A stretch of DNA of 64,000 bases, from assembly GCA_024036415.1 (NCBI GenBank), contig JAMWET010007158.1, forward strand, positions 137,001 through 201,000. Direction: 5' to 3'. The DNA is from Prochilodus magdalenae (lineage: Eukaryota > Chordata > Actinopteri > Characiformes > Prochilodontidae). The notes under the pieces are model-generated. The model searched no databases. It saw nothing but the letters and a program-made list of their open reading frames with translations, and had not been told where the DNA came from. The translations under genes were made by a program, and so were the position numbers. Positions 1 through 48,010 of the stretch are shown piece by piece. The first letter of the stretch is position 1; each line of letters begins with the position of its first letter.

Positions 1-275
1 TTCTATATAGGACATGTGTTATTGTGTTGTATTGTGAGTAATTTTCCATCCGCATCATTCGCAAAAGCAATCTACTGAGAAATGTTTGACTCTGTGTTAG
101 TGTCAGTATTCCAGAAAGGTCTGTTCCATTTCCAATAAAGTCACGAGCTACAAACAGATTAATACTATTGCAGAATGAATTATTGCCTTTATTAAAGTGT
201 TTTGACATGCATTATATTTTATATTTTGTTTTATCCTATAATAAAATGGTCACTTCAAATAATTAGAACCATTAG

Positions 276-870
276 TCAGTCAAAAGTATGTGGACACCTG
301 ACCGTCACAACTTGTGAACCATGAACGTTAATGTGGAATAATTCTTACAGAGTTTTTTTCTCACCAAACTTCTCAAGCCATGCCCTTGTAGAGCTTTCTT
401 TGTGCACAGGGATACAGTCATGCTGGAACAGGAAAGGGGCTTCCACAGTAATGTTCACTGGAACTGGTTGACGCCACTCCAGCAGACGTTTGCCACTACA
501 CATATTGATTGCTTGGCCATGAAAACTCCTGATGTACAGGTCTTGTGCTGATGTTGCTTTTAAGGGCAGAACTCTGTAGTGAGGGACGCCAGAGAGATAG
601 ACATGACCTACTGCTTTGTGGATGTTGTTGGACCTAGACACGTCTATTTCACAATAAAAGCATTTTCAACAGGGCAGAATTGACTAGTCACAGTGGCATC
701 CTGTGACAATGTTTAAAGTCACGTGCTAAAGTCTTTGCCACAGCTCATTCCACAGCCAGTGCTGGACTACGGAGATGGAATGGCTTGAATGCGTAAAGCT
801 GTAGAGAGGTCTGTAGGTTTCTGTATAATGCACAACACCAAGCCCCTATTCATCGTAAAGACATTCACAT
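276..870 (-). mobile_element. Decayed Tc1/mariner-like element
   Basis: At about 276-300 the sequence matches a common fish Tc1/mariner terminus ('AGTCAAAAGTATGTGGACAC'). The minus strand at 345-641 then encodes a degraded transposase-like stretch containing 'FLFQHDCIPVHKESS'. This resembles the FxHDNAPVHKA region around the second catalytic aspartate of Tc1-family transposases, with the D-N replaced. No second terminal repeat is visible and the open frame is only 98 residues, so this is a dead fragment. Family assignment is from memory; the outer limit near 870 is approximate. Confidence 0.5.
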
Positions 871-899
871 GTTCCAGTGTGGACTTTTTAAAAAGACCA

Positions 900-2230
900 C
901 CTGCTCTGTAAACGCAAAAAATGACAGATTTCTGTACTGCCACAAAAAGTCTTGAAAATAAATTTCACAAATCAGTTCTCTTACATGTTCTCAATACAGG
1001 GTCTGGGCTATGTATAGAGTGCTAGAAATCAGTTAAGAATACACACCCTGCTATCCTGCTTTTGTTTAGTTACCTAATTAGCTTTCCAGAGCAAAAGGAA
1101 TCATATTCAGACTGCATGTTGTGTTTTGCAATTACTCGGGTAAAACACTGAAGTGTCAGCGAATTCCTTGTGAGGTCCAGTGAGAGGAACCATGTTTGAG
1201 GTGAACTGCCACTCAATAATGTCTTCCATGATCAGTGGACACTAGAGGGTGCTCCAGTGCAAGTCCAAAATGAATGAGTTCCTGTAGAGCTTTAGAACAC
1301 AAGTCCAGAGAGGCTGTAAGATGAGTTATGATTTTCTGGTCTGTTATCCTGCGATCACAACTTCTGTCTGTCTTGAGATCTCAAAATAACGAAAGTTGTT
1401 TTTTAAATATCCTACAGCTTACTCGTTTTGTGATGTCAGGAAAACGAGTTATCTAGAACTTATTCTTTGTGATCTCAAAATAATGTGAATTATTTTCTCA
1501 CCAATCACAAGTTATCCTGAGAACTACTTTGATGTAAGTGCACCTTGTGGCCGAAAGGTTTTTGATGCATTTTGCCAAATGCAGTCTAGGGTCTCACCCT
1601 TTCACTTTAGCGGAGTTGTGTTGGCCACCCTGTTACTCCCTTATATGACTTTGCTTTGAGCTGAGTGCACAGCCAATCACAGCTTCTTTAAAATGTGCAA
1701 TCCTGAAAATCCTGAAAAAAGAGTTTTTCTGCATTGCACAGTGCCAGCAATTACAAAATTATGATTTGAATGTAGGTAGTGTCATAATGCTGAGGCTATG
1801 ATGCAACCGATAAGCACACAGTAGCAGTAAGTCTATTTAGATTTTTAATGAAATACATAATCCATTGGTTGCTACAACAGTAGCTACAGCGCTCACCTGC
1901 AACCAGGAGAATACAAATATTCAAGGATGAATAAACAAATATGGAGCCTACATGGTGTGCAGAAGTGTGGTGCAAGAATGGCTCACAAGATGGCGCCATT
2001 GTACTGATATGCTGCCTAGAGCTGTCGCTACTGGCCACTGCATGACATTAGCTCAGTTAATAAAACTTACCTCTATCACTGATTAGTTCAACAGGATTCA
2101 TAAAACCCTTTGTGCGTGTTTGTAATTCATCACTCTGCTCTCCAATGTCACTTCTGTCAGGACCTGCCACACTGATCATGACATTAATTCAGATTCACTG
2201 GAAAAAAAACAAAAAACCTAAACATGCCTA
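900..2230. other. No gene recognised; possible small repeat at 1350-1540
   Basis: No coding exon or RNA gene is recognised here. At about 1350-1540 several alternating 'GAGATCTCAAAATAA' and 'AAAACGAGTTATCT' phrases occur in both orientations. They resemble a short palindromic fish repeat, but no terminal inverted repeat can be fixed. Confidence 0.35.
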
Positions 2231-2232
2231 AA

Positions 2233-2420
2233 TCAGCGTCTCCTCATCCTGCTCCTGGAATATTCCTATCCTAAACATCTGAGCAGTTTCCTTGCTCTCA
2301 GCACACCTGATTAAACTCATCGGCTTATCAACAAGCCACTCCTGTGCGTGTTAGAGCAGGAAAACACCAAAATGTGCTAGATGGGTGGTCTTCAGGACCA
2401 GGCTCGAGAACCACTAGTGT
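2233..2420. mobile_element. Short interspersed non-autonomous repeat
   Basis: The sequence begins 'TCTCCTCATCCTGCTCCTGG' and ends 'GGACCAGGCTCGAGAACCAC'. The two ends are roughly inverted relative to each other (CTGCTCCTGGA against TTCAGGACCAG). This is the style of a very common teleost non-autonomous element, which I take to be hAT-like from memory. It encodes nothing. Confidence 0.5.
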
Positions 2421-3900
2421 GTTCCTCCTGTGAGGTAGTGGAGTCATTTGAGCATGCTAGCTTATCTCTAGATGCCCATCTTCATTGAAGTATCAGCTCA
2501 GTATCCGCTTTCAAGACCAAGATCAGCAAAAGAAAGAGATCTTTAATTGTGGGGTTTAGCCCAGACAATGAATGAGTTTTGTGCTGACAATGCAAAAATT
2601 AATTTTTCCTGTTTTTCCTGTTCTCTTTTCATTTTTGCAATTTTGCAATTCTTTTGTTAGTTTATGCCTCTAAAACATACATAAACAAAAATCTTTATTA
2701 ATGAATATGTTCTATTCTGTCTTTGTTCCTTGGAATTAGACACATTGTTTTAGTTACTCTGCATTAAAGTTACCATTTCCGAGGTTTTGTGGTCAGAGAC
2801 TTTATGTAAATGGCCTTTGCTTTGATTGATTGGTCTGTATTGTGCCTAATTCCATAAGCAGCCTGTGTTAAAACATTGTGTCTAACTTTGCTGTAAACGG
2901 GCGGGGCTAGGCTTCTGCAGGCTCAATAGGCAGATGTACTTAAATGTGTTGGTTTGTGTGCCATAACAGAAACCAGAAATTCAGAATGACCTGTTTTCCC
3001 AGCTTAGTTTCCAGACCCAGACTGTATGGGGTGTATCGTGTATAATGCTACATCAAACTCTTGTCTTTAACAAAAATGAGGGAACTTCCATGTTACAGGC
3101 CCTTTAATATAGGCCACATTATTGGTCTAGCTGTTTACATGCTGAAATGCAGTGCATTGAGGGTCTCCTGAGAAAACCACAATGCACATCTGTTAATGCC
3201 ATTAGAGAAGCTCCTCACTTCCTTTGCCAGTTTTAGGAGAGAGGACTATTCTGGTTCCGCTTTATAAGACCCCTGAAACAGTCAGTGGTTATAACCAGTT
3301 TAAGATGGATGGCCATGTACAGTTATTCTCTTAGCCTGAATTGTGCAGTTCTTTAACATTCATTCTTTAATATTTATTAAAACTGGTATTTTAAACTCTC
3401 TATAGTTTGCCATTTGCAGCAGTTACATTTGCTTGTAATATTTTATAGACCGTATAAAGATTATTGAAGATAATCATAAGAAGGAACATTCCCAATTCTA
3501 CAACAGTTAGCTGATTTGATGCAGGAGTACAGAGAGTTTGGTCTTTGACTGACAGAAGGAAATGGGTCAGCAGTGGTATGAAAACATTGAGTTGTACTCG
3601 GGTTGAGGAGAGTAATTTGGTGCACATCTGGAGAAACCATTTCCTTACATCTGGAAATGTGATACTTTACAATAAGACCATGAAGTTTTCATGAGGATAC
3701 TTGTGTTCTTACAGACTGAAACTTGTACAGACATACAGTACATTATCACTCTTAGCCTTTACGTTCATTTGGGGTACAATAATCTTTTCATTAAATGCTA
3801 ATTACACCACCTGTGGATAATTTACATAAGGTGTTGTAAGATGGAAAGTTCATCTTAAATAGAGACATGAATGTAGATGCACATCATACCAGCCCAGCTA
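2421..3900. other. No gene recognised
   Basis: Short open frames here (for example 3400-3627 on the minus strand) lack codon structure or recognisable domains. No RNA gene or repeat array is seen. The last few hundred bases should include the promoter of the five-EGF gene, but no clear TATA box can be assigned. Confidence 0.5.
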
Positions 3901-4141
3901 TAGTAGCTCTGTAAACACTGTCCTGCTTTTGGTGGAAGTAAGCATTACTCCTTTATGTTTTCCTTCCTATTTCTCTTTTCAGACATCCATAGCACAGCCT
4001 TGTTTGGCTTTTCCTCCTATGTCCAGCAGGGGTGCCTGCCTTGGAGTGGGGTGGAATAGGCAGGGACTAGGTCACAGCTCCTTGAGCTGCACTCTTCTCA
4101 GTTCTTGTGTGGGTGTGCAGCATTTGAGACCATTCCTGACC

Positions 4142-4370
4142 ATGCTTAGCCATCCGTCCACACTGTTACGGACACAGATCCTGCTGGCCACTCTGGCCCT
4201 GTTGGCCGGTGTGTGCCTGGCCCGCTCAGATGCGCCCCGTGGGGTCTCCCTGCCTTTTGTCTTCGACGTCAAAGCAGTATGTGATCCTCCCTGTAAACAC
4301 GCCGGAATCTGCATCCGAAACAACACCTGCTTCTGCTCACGGGGATATGAGGGAGAGACCTGCCAGTATG
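4142..4370 (+). CDS. Five-EGF gene exon 1: signal peptide and EGF 1
   Basis: Encodes the leader, a short linker rich in small residues, and the first EGF unit ('[17 protein letters not shown]'). The donor GTGAAG at 4371 leaves phase 1. A good acceptor ('TCTCTTTTCAG', ending 3982) lies upstream, so an additional 5'UTR exon and intron are plausible. Confidence 0.8.
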
Positions 4371-7224
4371 GTGAAGTTTCCATTTTGTTTACTCTGTATT
4401 TAAAGATTGGGAGAGGAGTTATTGTAGGATATGTGTATGGATAGATGCATCAGACTGTGTCTCTCTCTGAGGGACCAGCTCGACTGATAGTTTTAAAATG
4501 AGGTGCAGTAATCGTATTCTCTTCAGGCTGAAATGTTTTCTGTGAAGGAGTTAATCTGAATAGAAATGCTTGTTCATTTCAGCAAACTGCTACCCGAAGT
4601 GTAAAAATGGGGGTGAATGTCTTCGACCTGGGAAATGTAGATGTCCTCCAGCATTCGGGGGAAGATACTGTCACAAAGGTATTTGGGCACTATAATTTAA
4701 ACTTGGTTATTGCAGTATTTCTCATAGAGTTTTAGTAAATTTAGAATTTCTTCCTCTCTTTCATGATAAACGTTTGAAATGGGCTTTACATATACACTAC
4801 CAGTCAAAGATTTAGAGCTCACAGAAGGTTCTCCTTATGTTTAGGGTAATGATTTACATAAAAGTGAAGATTTCAAACTGTTAACTAGCACTCATGAAAT
4901 GAATTAGTAGGAGCTGTTAGGCATAAGCCTTTATCGATTTAGTTGTGTGTGTCTAAGCTTTTGACTTGAAGTGTATAATAATAAATATTAATGCTGTATT
5001 ATGATAAATACATCTTTTCTTAGGGGGAAAAATATTATATGTGTGTACATGTTATATCCTCCAAATATATCACAATGTTTGAGTTAAGGGATTTAACCTT
5101 GCAATGAATGAGAGTGGGGGAGCGGTGAGAGAGTGTTGAGGTGGGGGTGGTTGGCTTTGTTAACACAGTGTTTGGGTTTAACAGTGGTTTGTGATGGTGG
5201 CTGCTGGAATGGTGGGGACTGCATTGCTGTGAACGGAGAAGCCAAATGCAACTGTCCATCCAGCTGGACTGGCTCCAGATGTCAAGATGGTATGCTGTCT
5301 TTCAATGTCAACTAATTCCTATATCTGACAGAAGTTTAAGTGACAAACTTGTTGAAATCGAAGCCAGAGCCCTGATGCCCCTTCCTCATCTGGCGGCTCT
5401 TACAGTCCACAGTTGGAGGTGAAACGTTTCCTCAGAATGCCCCATTATGGGGCCCAAATTCACGCGTCCAGATGGGTGCATGATGTTTTGAGCATGTGTT
5501 CTGGTTTTGTTTCTACAGCGATCTGTCCGCAGGGCTGCAGGAATGGAGGCAGCTGCGTGGCTCCAGGAATCTGCAGCTGCCCAGAGGGATGGCTAGGGGG
5601 AGCCTGTCACACAGGTCAGCTCGCATATACAGGCAGTAACCTCTGACATTATGTCTGACAGTATGTTTAAAATCGACATATTTATTATGGTGACATGAGC
5701 ACGAGTGCTTAAGTACACCAATTCCACACCTAAGTTTTTCACTGGGATTGCTTTGTGTGGGTTTAAGTTCAAGTGGTTTTATGTGTCATTTCAACCATAT
5801 ACAGTGGTGTACAGTACACAGTGAAACGAAATAACGTTCCTCCAGGACCAAGGTGCTACATCTAACAATAGACCACACAAAACAATGCAACGTAAAGTGC
5901 ACGTGTGCCAGTGCGCAAGACAATATACTATAAATACACACGACCATTTACAAGACAAACAATAAATACAGGGGAGGGGAAACAGTGCAGTCGGCCCCTT
6001 AGTAGTGGGAGCAGTAAGGTGCAGTTGTGCGTATTTGGTGTAAATGTAAACATTAGACACTGTAAACACTGTACTTGAATTTAGCAGCAGTACTAAGGTT
6101 ATCCAGTTGGTGGAACAATAGCAGTAGACAGTTTTTTTTTTAAGAGTGTGATTTCAGTTCAGACACTAATGTGTTTGTTTGTTCAGACCAGACTCTGGTT
6201 GTTAAGGAGTCTGAAGGCTTGACAGCCATAATTCATGATACATGCCTGCTCTCCAGCTTCCCTTTATCCCTTTAGAATTAAACAGGCCGTTTTGGTTACG
6301 AGTTACTGTGCCTTATACCATCGTGTGCAAATGTATACAGCTGCTAAATTACATGTTTGGTTGATTTTGGAATAGGCGATATGGCACAAACAGTTTATTG
6401 TGATATTTGAATTTTTTTCATGATTTTTGGTAGTTGGAACAAATGAGTATGATAAGTCAACAAAGTGAAACAAAGCTCAGCAGGACCTCATTTACAGTAA
6501 CAGTGTATACTAAATGACTGATGATTATATAATGGTTTTCAACATTGCATACTATGCATTGCACTGAATCCAAATAAAGAGGAATATTAAATATATTTAT
6601 AAATAAATAAATATAAATACATATTTTGTAGTGAAACATTGGCTTGGTCAGTGTTCATGTTCTGATGCCAACCATGCTTTGTATAGAGGAGTATATTGTG
6701 CCATCATTTTTCATGATAATGATAGGATAGTGTCATAATATAATAATTTATTACAATAATGATAAAATACGGCCAATTTAATACTTTCTCTACAGAGAAC
6801 AAACTTAAAAATGGCAGTTTCTGCAAATTATAGTGCATAATTTGCTGAGTTTAACATATATATATATAAAAAAACGTATTTATTAAAGTTTATATACTTC
6901 AGTTTACAACTTTAGTGTTCTATGATATTTGGTCTTTAAACAGTCTTATAATGGTGGCTCCTCTCCTGATACCACCATGCTAACTCCATAACTGTAAACC
7001 TCAAATGTTTTGTGGCATCTGAGCTGCCTATAGCCTTAAAATCGGATCCCGGGGCAGCAGCAGGCGAAGCAACACATTTTAACAGCTAACAGTTTGTCTT
7101 TCCCCCCACAGCTGTGTGCAAGAAGCCGTGTCTGAATGGGGGGAAGTGTGTGTCTCCTGACACCTGTCGCTGTCGTGCTCCGTTCTCCGGCCCTCAGTGC
7201 CAGGAGAGGAAAAAGCTTTTCTAA
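4142..7224 (+). CDS. Secreted five-EGF-repeat protein (5 coding exons, 212 aa)
   Basis: Joined exons: 4142-4370, 4583-4678, 5185-5289, 5519-5614, 7112-7224. All four introns are GT-AG and all interrupt at phase 1, and the joined frame is open to TAA. The start at 4142 is chosen because it gives a basic then hydrophobic leader ('[14 protein letters not shown]'), a good signal peptide; the frame is also open upstream to 3929 but that adds no signal. Each exon carries one EGF-like unit with six cysteines (pattern CxxxCxxxGxC...CxCxxxxxGxxC), ending in a basic tail KKLF. There is no membrane span, vWD or WIF domain, so a secreted or matrix protein is likely. The repeats resemble the short EGF units of VWDE, WIF1 and teneurin type, and VWDE lies tail-to-tail 2.8 kb downstream. 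I do not recognise a named orthologue. A polyadenylation signal lies at 7903-7908. Confidence 0.85.
4583..4678 (+). CDS. Five-EGF gene exon 2: EGF 2
   Basis: A 96-base exon, phase 1 to phase 1, with acceptor 'TTCATTTCAG' and donor GTATTT. It encodes '[17 protein letters not shown]' followed by the CxC and final cysteine of an EGF unit. Length and phase are identical to the C-terminal EGF exons of VWDE. Confidence 0.85.
4795..4973. mobile_element. MITE with Tc1/mariner-type ends
   Basis: The left end 'CACTACCAGTCAAAGATT' and right end '...TTTTGACTTGAAGTG' are inverted copies with mismatches, flanked by TA on both sides (4793-4794 and 4974-4975). At 179 bp it is non-coding. It sits in intron 2 of the five-EGF gene. 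A related element with the same terminal motif lies at 28645-29008. Confidence 0.7.
5185..5289 (+). CDS. Five-EGF gene exon 3: EGF 3
   Basis: A 105-base exon, phase 1 to 1, encoding '[18 protein letters not shown]' and the rest of an EGF unit. It is three codons longer than its neighbours, with the extra residues in the loop between the third and fourth cysteines. Donor GTATGC. Confidence 0.85.
5519..5614 (+). CDS. Five-EGF gene exon 4: EGF 4
   Basis: A 96-base exon, phase 1 to 1, acceptor 'GTTTCTACAG', donor GTCAGC. It encodes '[19 protein letters not shown]' and a complete EGF cysteine set. Confidence 0.85.
5808..6075. mobile_element. Dispersed repeat, class unknown
   Basis: The phrase 'GTGAAACGAAATAACGTTCC' followed by 'CCAGGACCAAGGTGCTACAT' is one I have seen widely dispersed in teleost genomes. 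No termini are visible here and its class cannot be stated from this window. It lies in the last intron of the five-EGF gene. Confidence 0.35.
7112..7224 (+). CDS. Five-EGF gene exon 5: EGF 5, basic tail and stop
   Basis: The acceptor is a strong pyrimidine tract ('TTTCCCCCCACAG'). The exon encodes '[17 protein letters not shown]', the remaining EGF cysteines and the tail ERKKLF before TAA at 7222-7224. Confidence 0.85.
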
Positions 7225-7902
7225 CCTCAGAACAGTCCCTCACACACCAAGACTGGAGCCTCTTCAAAATGGTGCTATTGTATTGTGTTTGTTCATTTGG
7301 GAGTGTGAGTGATGTGCTACTTTCTATGTGTTTACATTTACCTGAGTTATTAGTCTAATGGTAAACAACATGCTGTGTATTTCTTGTACTTCATGGAAAC
7401 TAAAAAAAACACAGAGACTGTGAGTGTGTGTGAGAGTAAGTTCATTTGGAGGTGTAGTGGCCACTGCATTCTGAACTGAATCAGTGTACTATATTGTCCC
7501 TGTTGGATCAAAACCTTGTATCTCCTCTAAGGTAGCTTTGCAGGGCAGGCATAAAGAACCTTCTTCACTTTTATAGAAAGTCGACGATGAAGTGATTGTT
7601 CCAGGTGATTGTGGACAGTTTTTACTGGACCATTAGTTGTAATATTTGAATACATCGTAAAGGCCATCTGGGTTTTCAAATTAAATGAAAAGTGGACACC
7701 AACAAACACTGGAGATACAAGGTTTTGTCCTCACAGCGATGATGTAAATGACATACATGTAAATCACTATCAGTATGTCTGATGCGGTTTTTGTACTTTA
7801 TTTCATTTAAACGTCAACTCAGTTCCTGATATAGGAGTTTATATGTACTGATACAGGAGTTGCGTATATATATACCCAGTGTCACCAGTATATTTTGAAA
7901 CC

Positions 7903-7908
7903 AATAAA
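7903..7908 (+). terminator. Polyadenylation signal of the five-EGF gene
   Basis: AATAAA about 680 bases after the stop codon, in a stretch with no other gene. It is the first canonical plus-strand signal after 7224 that I noticed. Confidence 0.55.
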
Positions 7909-7919
7909 AGAAAAACATT

Positions 7920-9575
7920 CATTTACAGACCTCAAAGAATCCTATATCATATACATACACATGAAGCATTCAACAAAACATACGTTTTCTATACCTAATT
8001 TACTAAATCCAAATAAAATATGCCAGTAAAATACAGTATAATCCCATTTTTGGTTCGAGAGATTTACCTACCTAAACTTGAGGTTCTTAAGGAGTTACTG
8101 CCATACGTACACTGTGCTTTCTTACAGATCAAGTTGAAGATGTTCTGTGTTGTACTGTGCAGATTTCCACTTTGCAGAATGTGATACAATATCCAGGTTA
8201 GAGGACCTGATTACTTAACCAGCTGAAAATAGGCCGACTGTGGCGTGCCAGATAGCATTCAGCATGCACTCAATTCCAGCAACAGGACATCACAGAGGGA
8301 AACCGTTGGTGGTATACCATTACAGCAAAATCCAGGAGCAAAAGTCAGTTTGCTCTACTTTTGAAAAGTTTGGAATCACTTGTCAATAACAACTATTATT
8401 TAATAGCAACTTCTACAATGTAGCCTGAAATATTATAAAGTAAAAGGCATTTAAACGTTAAATGATCATGTTTTGTTGGCAAAATTTGAGCAATCCTGGT
8501 AAAATGACATTTTTGTTTATTTATGTTTTGATTTGTGTGAAAGTACAAGTACACATCCTGTTCAGTAAACATATTTAAATATAGCATTCTTCTGCCGAAT
8601 AATATTTAACATAAGTTTAATGGAGGAATTTAAAAAACGACACAACCTGTGGAATTCATACTCGTATAGGGGGCAACATATCCCCACAAAATGTGCAGTT
8701 CCTCCCTTTTCAGTTTTTACCAGTCTAGAAAAAAAACTGTAAATTCAGCATCAGACTTCATCCCTTCACTCGCCAAGAGCATTTCCAGGGGCAGAAAGCA
8801 AAGTCAGTCTTAAGACTTAATTTGCTATTTATAATCTCTTCTTTTGCTGCCGAATGTGGTTTCTTGCCAGGAGCAGACAGAAATGCTAATAATTATCACT
8901 TTATTGTGCCATAATCGTTACACAGTCCCCATTTCATGTTTTACACAGTTAAATAAATAGTGAAATTGAGCAAATAAACAGTTATTGTGCATGAAAATGT
9001 GCAAACGTGTCACCGGTAGAGGATGTGTTCACTTATTCTCATTCAGCAAATCAACAAAACATGTCATTAGACCAGGGACGCTCACATTTTTAATTTGACT
9101 GTATATACTTAAATATACGGTATACAGCTCAGGAAAAAAATTAGGAGACAGATCAGTTTCTCTAGTTGTACAGTTTCTGGATTTGTGTTTGACCAAAATG
9201 AGCAGTTCTGTTTTATTCTATGCACTACTAGAAACATGTCTCCCAAATTCCAGATCAAATCTTGTATTTTAGATCTGTATATTTTGAAAATGACTAATGT
9301 CACCTCCAGAAGCCTGTTCATTGCATTTCACCCCAGCCACCGAGTCACTTGAGGTCATCTTATGGTGGTTAAGTAAAATTCTCATCATGGTCAGCAGAGA
9401 GTAGCTTTGGCCCTCTGCCAGTTGTGGCAGCTGTAACTGTGTTGTCCTGTGTGTCTGCTGATCTCACTGTATCTGCCAGTAAAGCTAGAACCCAACCTTC
9501 TGTTCCCCAATAAAAACCTGCTGTATATGTGAAGATGCTGATTTAAGAAGAAACTGGATTTGTCTGATGTATTTC

Positions 9576-9634
<59 letters not shown>

Positions 9635-9700
9635 TTACAAGAAACAACAAGAAAATTCTTTTTGTACATGTTTTTAATATGAGTCATTACGAATGGTAAT
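7920..9700. other. Convergent intergenic region
   Basis: Lies between the 3' ends of the five-EGF gene and VWDE. It is AT-rich with no exon, RNA gene or repeat array recognised, apart from the AT tract at 9581-9636. Minus-strand AATAAA motifs occur at 9712-9717 and 9212-9217 and are candidate VWDE polyadenylation signals. Confidence 0.5.
9581..9636. repeat. (AT)n microsatellite with T-run
   Basis: About 23 AT units followed by roughly ten T residues. Confidence 0.95.
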
Positions 9701-9711
9701 TTCAATAGAAG

Positions 9712-9717
9712 TTTATT
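9712..9717 (-). terminator. Candidate VWDE polyadenylation signal
   Basis: AATAAA on the minus strand about 270 bases beyond the VWDE stop codon. It fits a short 3'UTR, but other AATAAA motifs lie further out. Confidence 0.4.
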
Positions 9718-9987
9718 CTTGATGTTATACAACTTTTTGGAATCATCTAAAATGTCTTAGTTTTTAAATAATTTGAAACATTTGGAATAGTAACTTCACA
9801 CTGAAGGAACTTTATGCATGTATCTGCAACAAAAATATTTTTTTGGTTCCAACTTTTAAACAGTAGTGTATGTGTGACGGACTCCCTCGTACGCGAACCT
9901 GCTCACAGTTTCTCTGAAGTAAACCACAGACAGATCCTTTATCAAAGCCAGTTCCTCATGTCTATCTGGTCTCCTGCTCTTCTTTCG

Positions 9988-46387
<36,400 letters not shown>

Positions 46388-46900
46388 TGTCAGATCCACA
46401 GTAGTCCTAACCGAGCTTCAGCGATACTCCCTCCTGGTTTCCAGCGTTTGACCACAAGCGGCGTCCAGAGCTCAGTCCGAGATCAGCCACCCGCTTTAGT
46501 GTGCGATTTGAGCTCAATATTGAAGAAACTGACGACTCATAAACATCCAAACCTCCGCACATACGGCTGTGAATCCACACCACTCTGTCTCGGATTCGAG
46601 CAGGAGACGCAGCCATCCGCGCAGCTCGAGCTCAAATCACAGCACTCAATTATCCGCTATAGAGTTAAACTCCCACATCCAGCTGCTGGAGAGCATTTAA
46701 CTCATTACAACATAATCCAGCCACTTTACCATGCAGGCTATGCGTTACTCTAGCCTGGGGGGCTATAAGGACGAATCCCTAATGACAGTCCGTAAGCATC
46801 TTGAAATATGTGAATATAATAGAGTATATGTGGCATAAACAAAATGCCTGGATTTATAGCACAGTCAGTCAGTAATCTGGTATCATGGCTGCCGATTGAG
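46388..46900 (-). promoter_or_regulatory. Probable VWDE 5'UTR and promoter region
   Basis: Moderately CpG-rich compared with flanks (several CpG in 46420-46640) and directly upstream of the VWDE start codon. No TATA box or transcription start can be assigned. Confidence 0.4.
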
Positions 46901-47219
46901 TCAACACACTTTTGTTTTCAATATCCAGCCTGATCCAGGGCCGTTTTCAGGTAACACTTTAAATACAGAACCAGATGTCCCATCTTTTTTAGGAGGGGTG
47001 GTGGGGGGAAGTCATATGAGTATGACTCTGGCAAAGCATGACGGTCCCAGTGTCTCAGCAGTGTTAGTGCTCTAGCAGATATCCTGGATTACAGGGATAT
47101 GCAGTGACACAAATGGCTTGTATAAATCAGTGGTAAACAATGCTTTGTTTTTGGAGAGTCTCTGGTTTTCTTTGTTGGCAGCAAACAGCCCAACACTGCT
47201 GAAAGAAAAACACAGACCA

Positions 47220-48010
47220 CCACGTACACCATTCATTTCAGGCTGATCTGTGTTGGTTTAGCTGGCCACCCTAACATGGTCATGATGGTTGACCAGTATA
47301 CCAAAATCAAAACACAACATATAACTGGTTTTGCTGGTGATCGTCATATCAGCTTCCATTGCTGCTGACCATGCTGATCTATGCTGGTCTGGTGCTGGTT
47401 CAGATGGCCACCCTAACATGGTAATGCTGGTTGATCAGAATACCTGCATCAAAACACAATATAAGCTGTTTTCTGCTGGTGATCATTATATTAATTTCCG
47501 TTACTGCTGATCAGCATGCTGGTATCCTGATCTATGCTGGTTTATGCTAGTCTAATGCTGGTTTTAGCTGGTTAGCCTAACTTGGTTATCATGGTGGTTG
47601 ACTAGCATACCAACATCAAAACACAACCTACACTGGTTTTGCTGGTGATCATCTTGTCAACGTTCATTGACACTGACCAGCATAAAAACATCCATGCTGA
47701 TCTATTCTGGTTTCTGTTTCTGGTTTTTGGTCTGGTGCTGGTTTAGCTGGTCACCTAACATGGCGATGCCCAGCATGTCAGCATCAAAACACAACATATT
47801 GTCAATTTTGCTAGTGATCATCATATCAGCTTCCATTGCTGCTGACCAGTATGCTGATATACTGATCTATGCTGGTTTATGTTAGTCTGATGCTGGTTTT
47901 AGCTGGTTAGCCTAACATGGCCATGGTAGTTGACCAGCATACCAGCCATCAAAACCATCAAAGCACAACCTATGCTGGTTTTGCTTGTGAGCAGAAATGG
48001 TGGTCTATGC
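47220..48010. repeat. CTGGT-rich degenerate tandem repeat, period about 145-180
   Basis: The phrase 'CACCCTAACATGGT' or a variant recurs at about 47265, 47410, 47574, 47753 and 47910. Each is followed by GACCAGCAT-type sequence and 'ATCAAAACACAA', giving about five units. The sequence is dominated by GCTGGT and ATGCTGGT words. Confidence 0.8.

Noticed and set aside
3929..4141. Upstream Met at 3929 as start of the five-EGF protein
   Set aside because: It would bury the signal peptide behind 71 residues with no recognisable feature. The Met at 4142 gives a normal leader.
4072..4383. Antisense open frame over exon 1 of the five-EGF gene
   Set aside because: A shadow of the coding exon; no splice or domain support.
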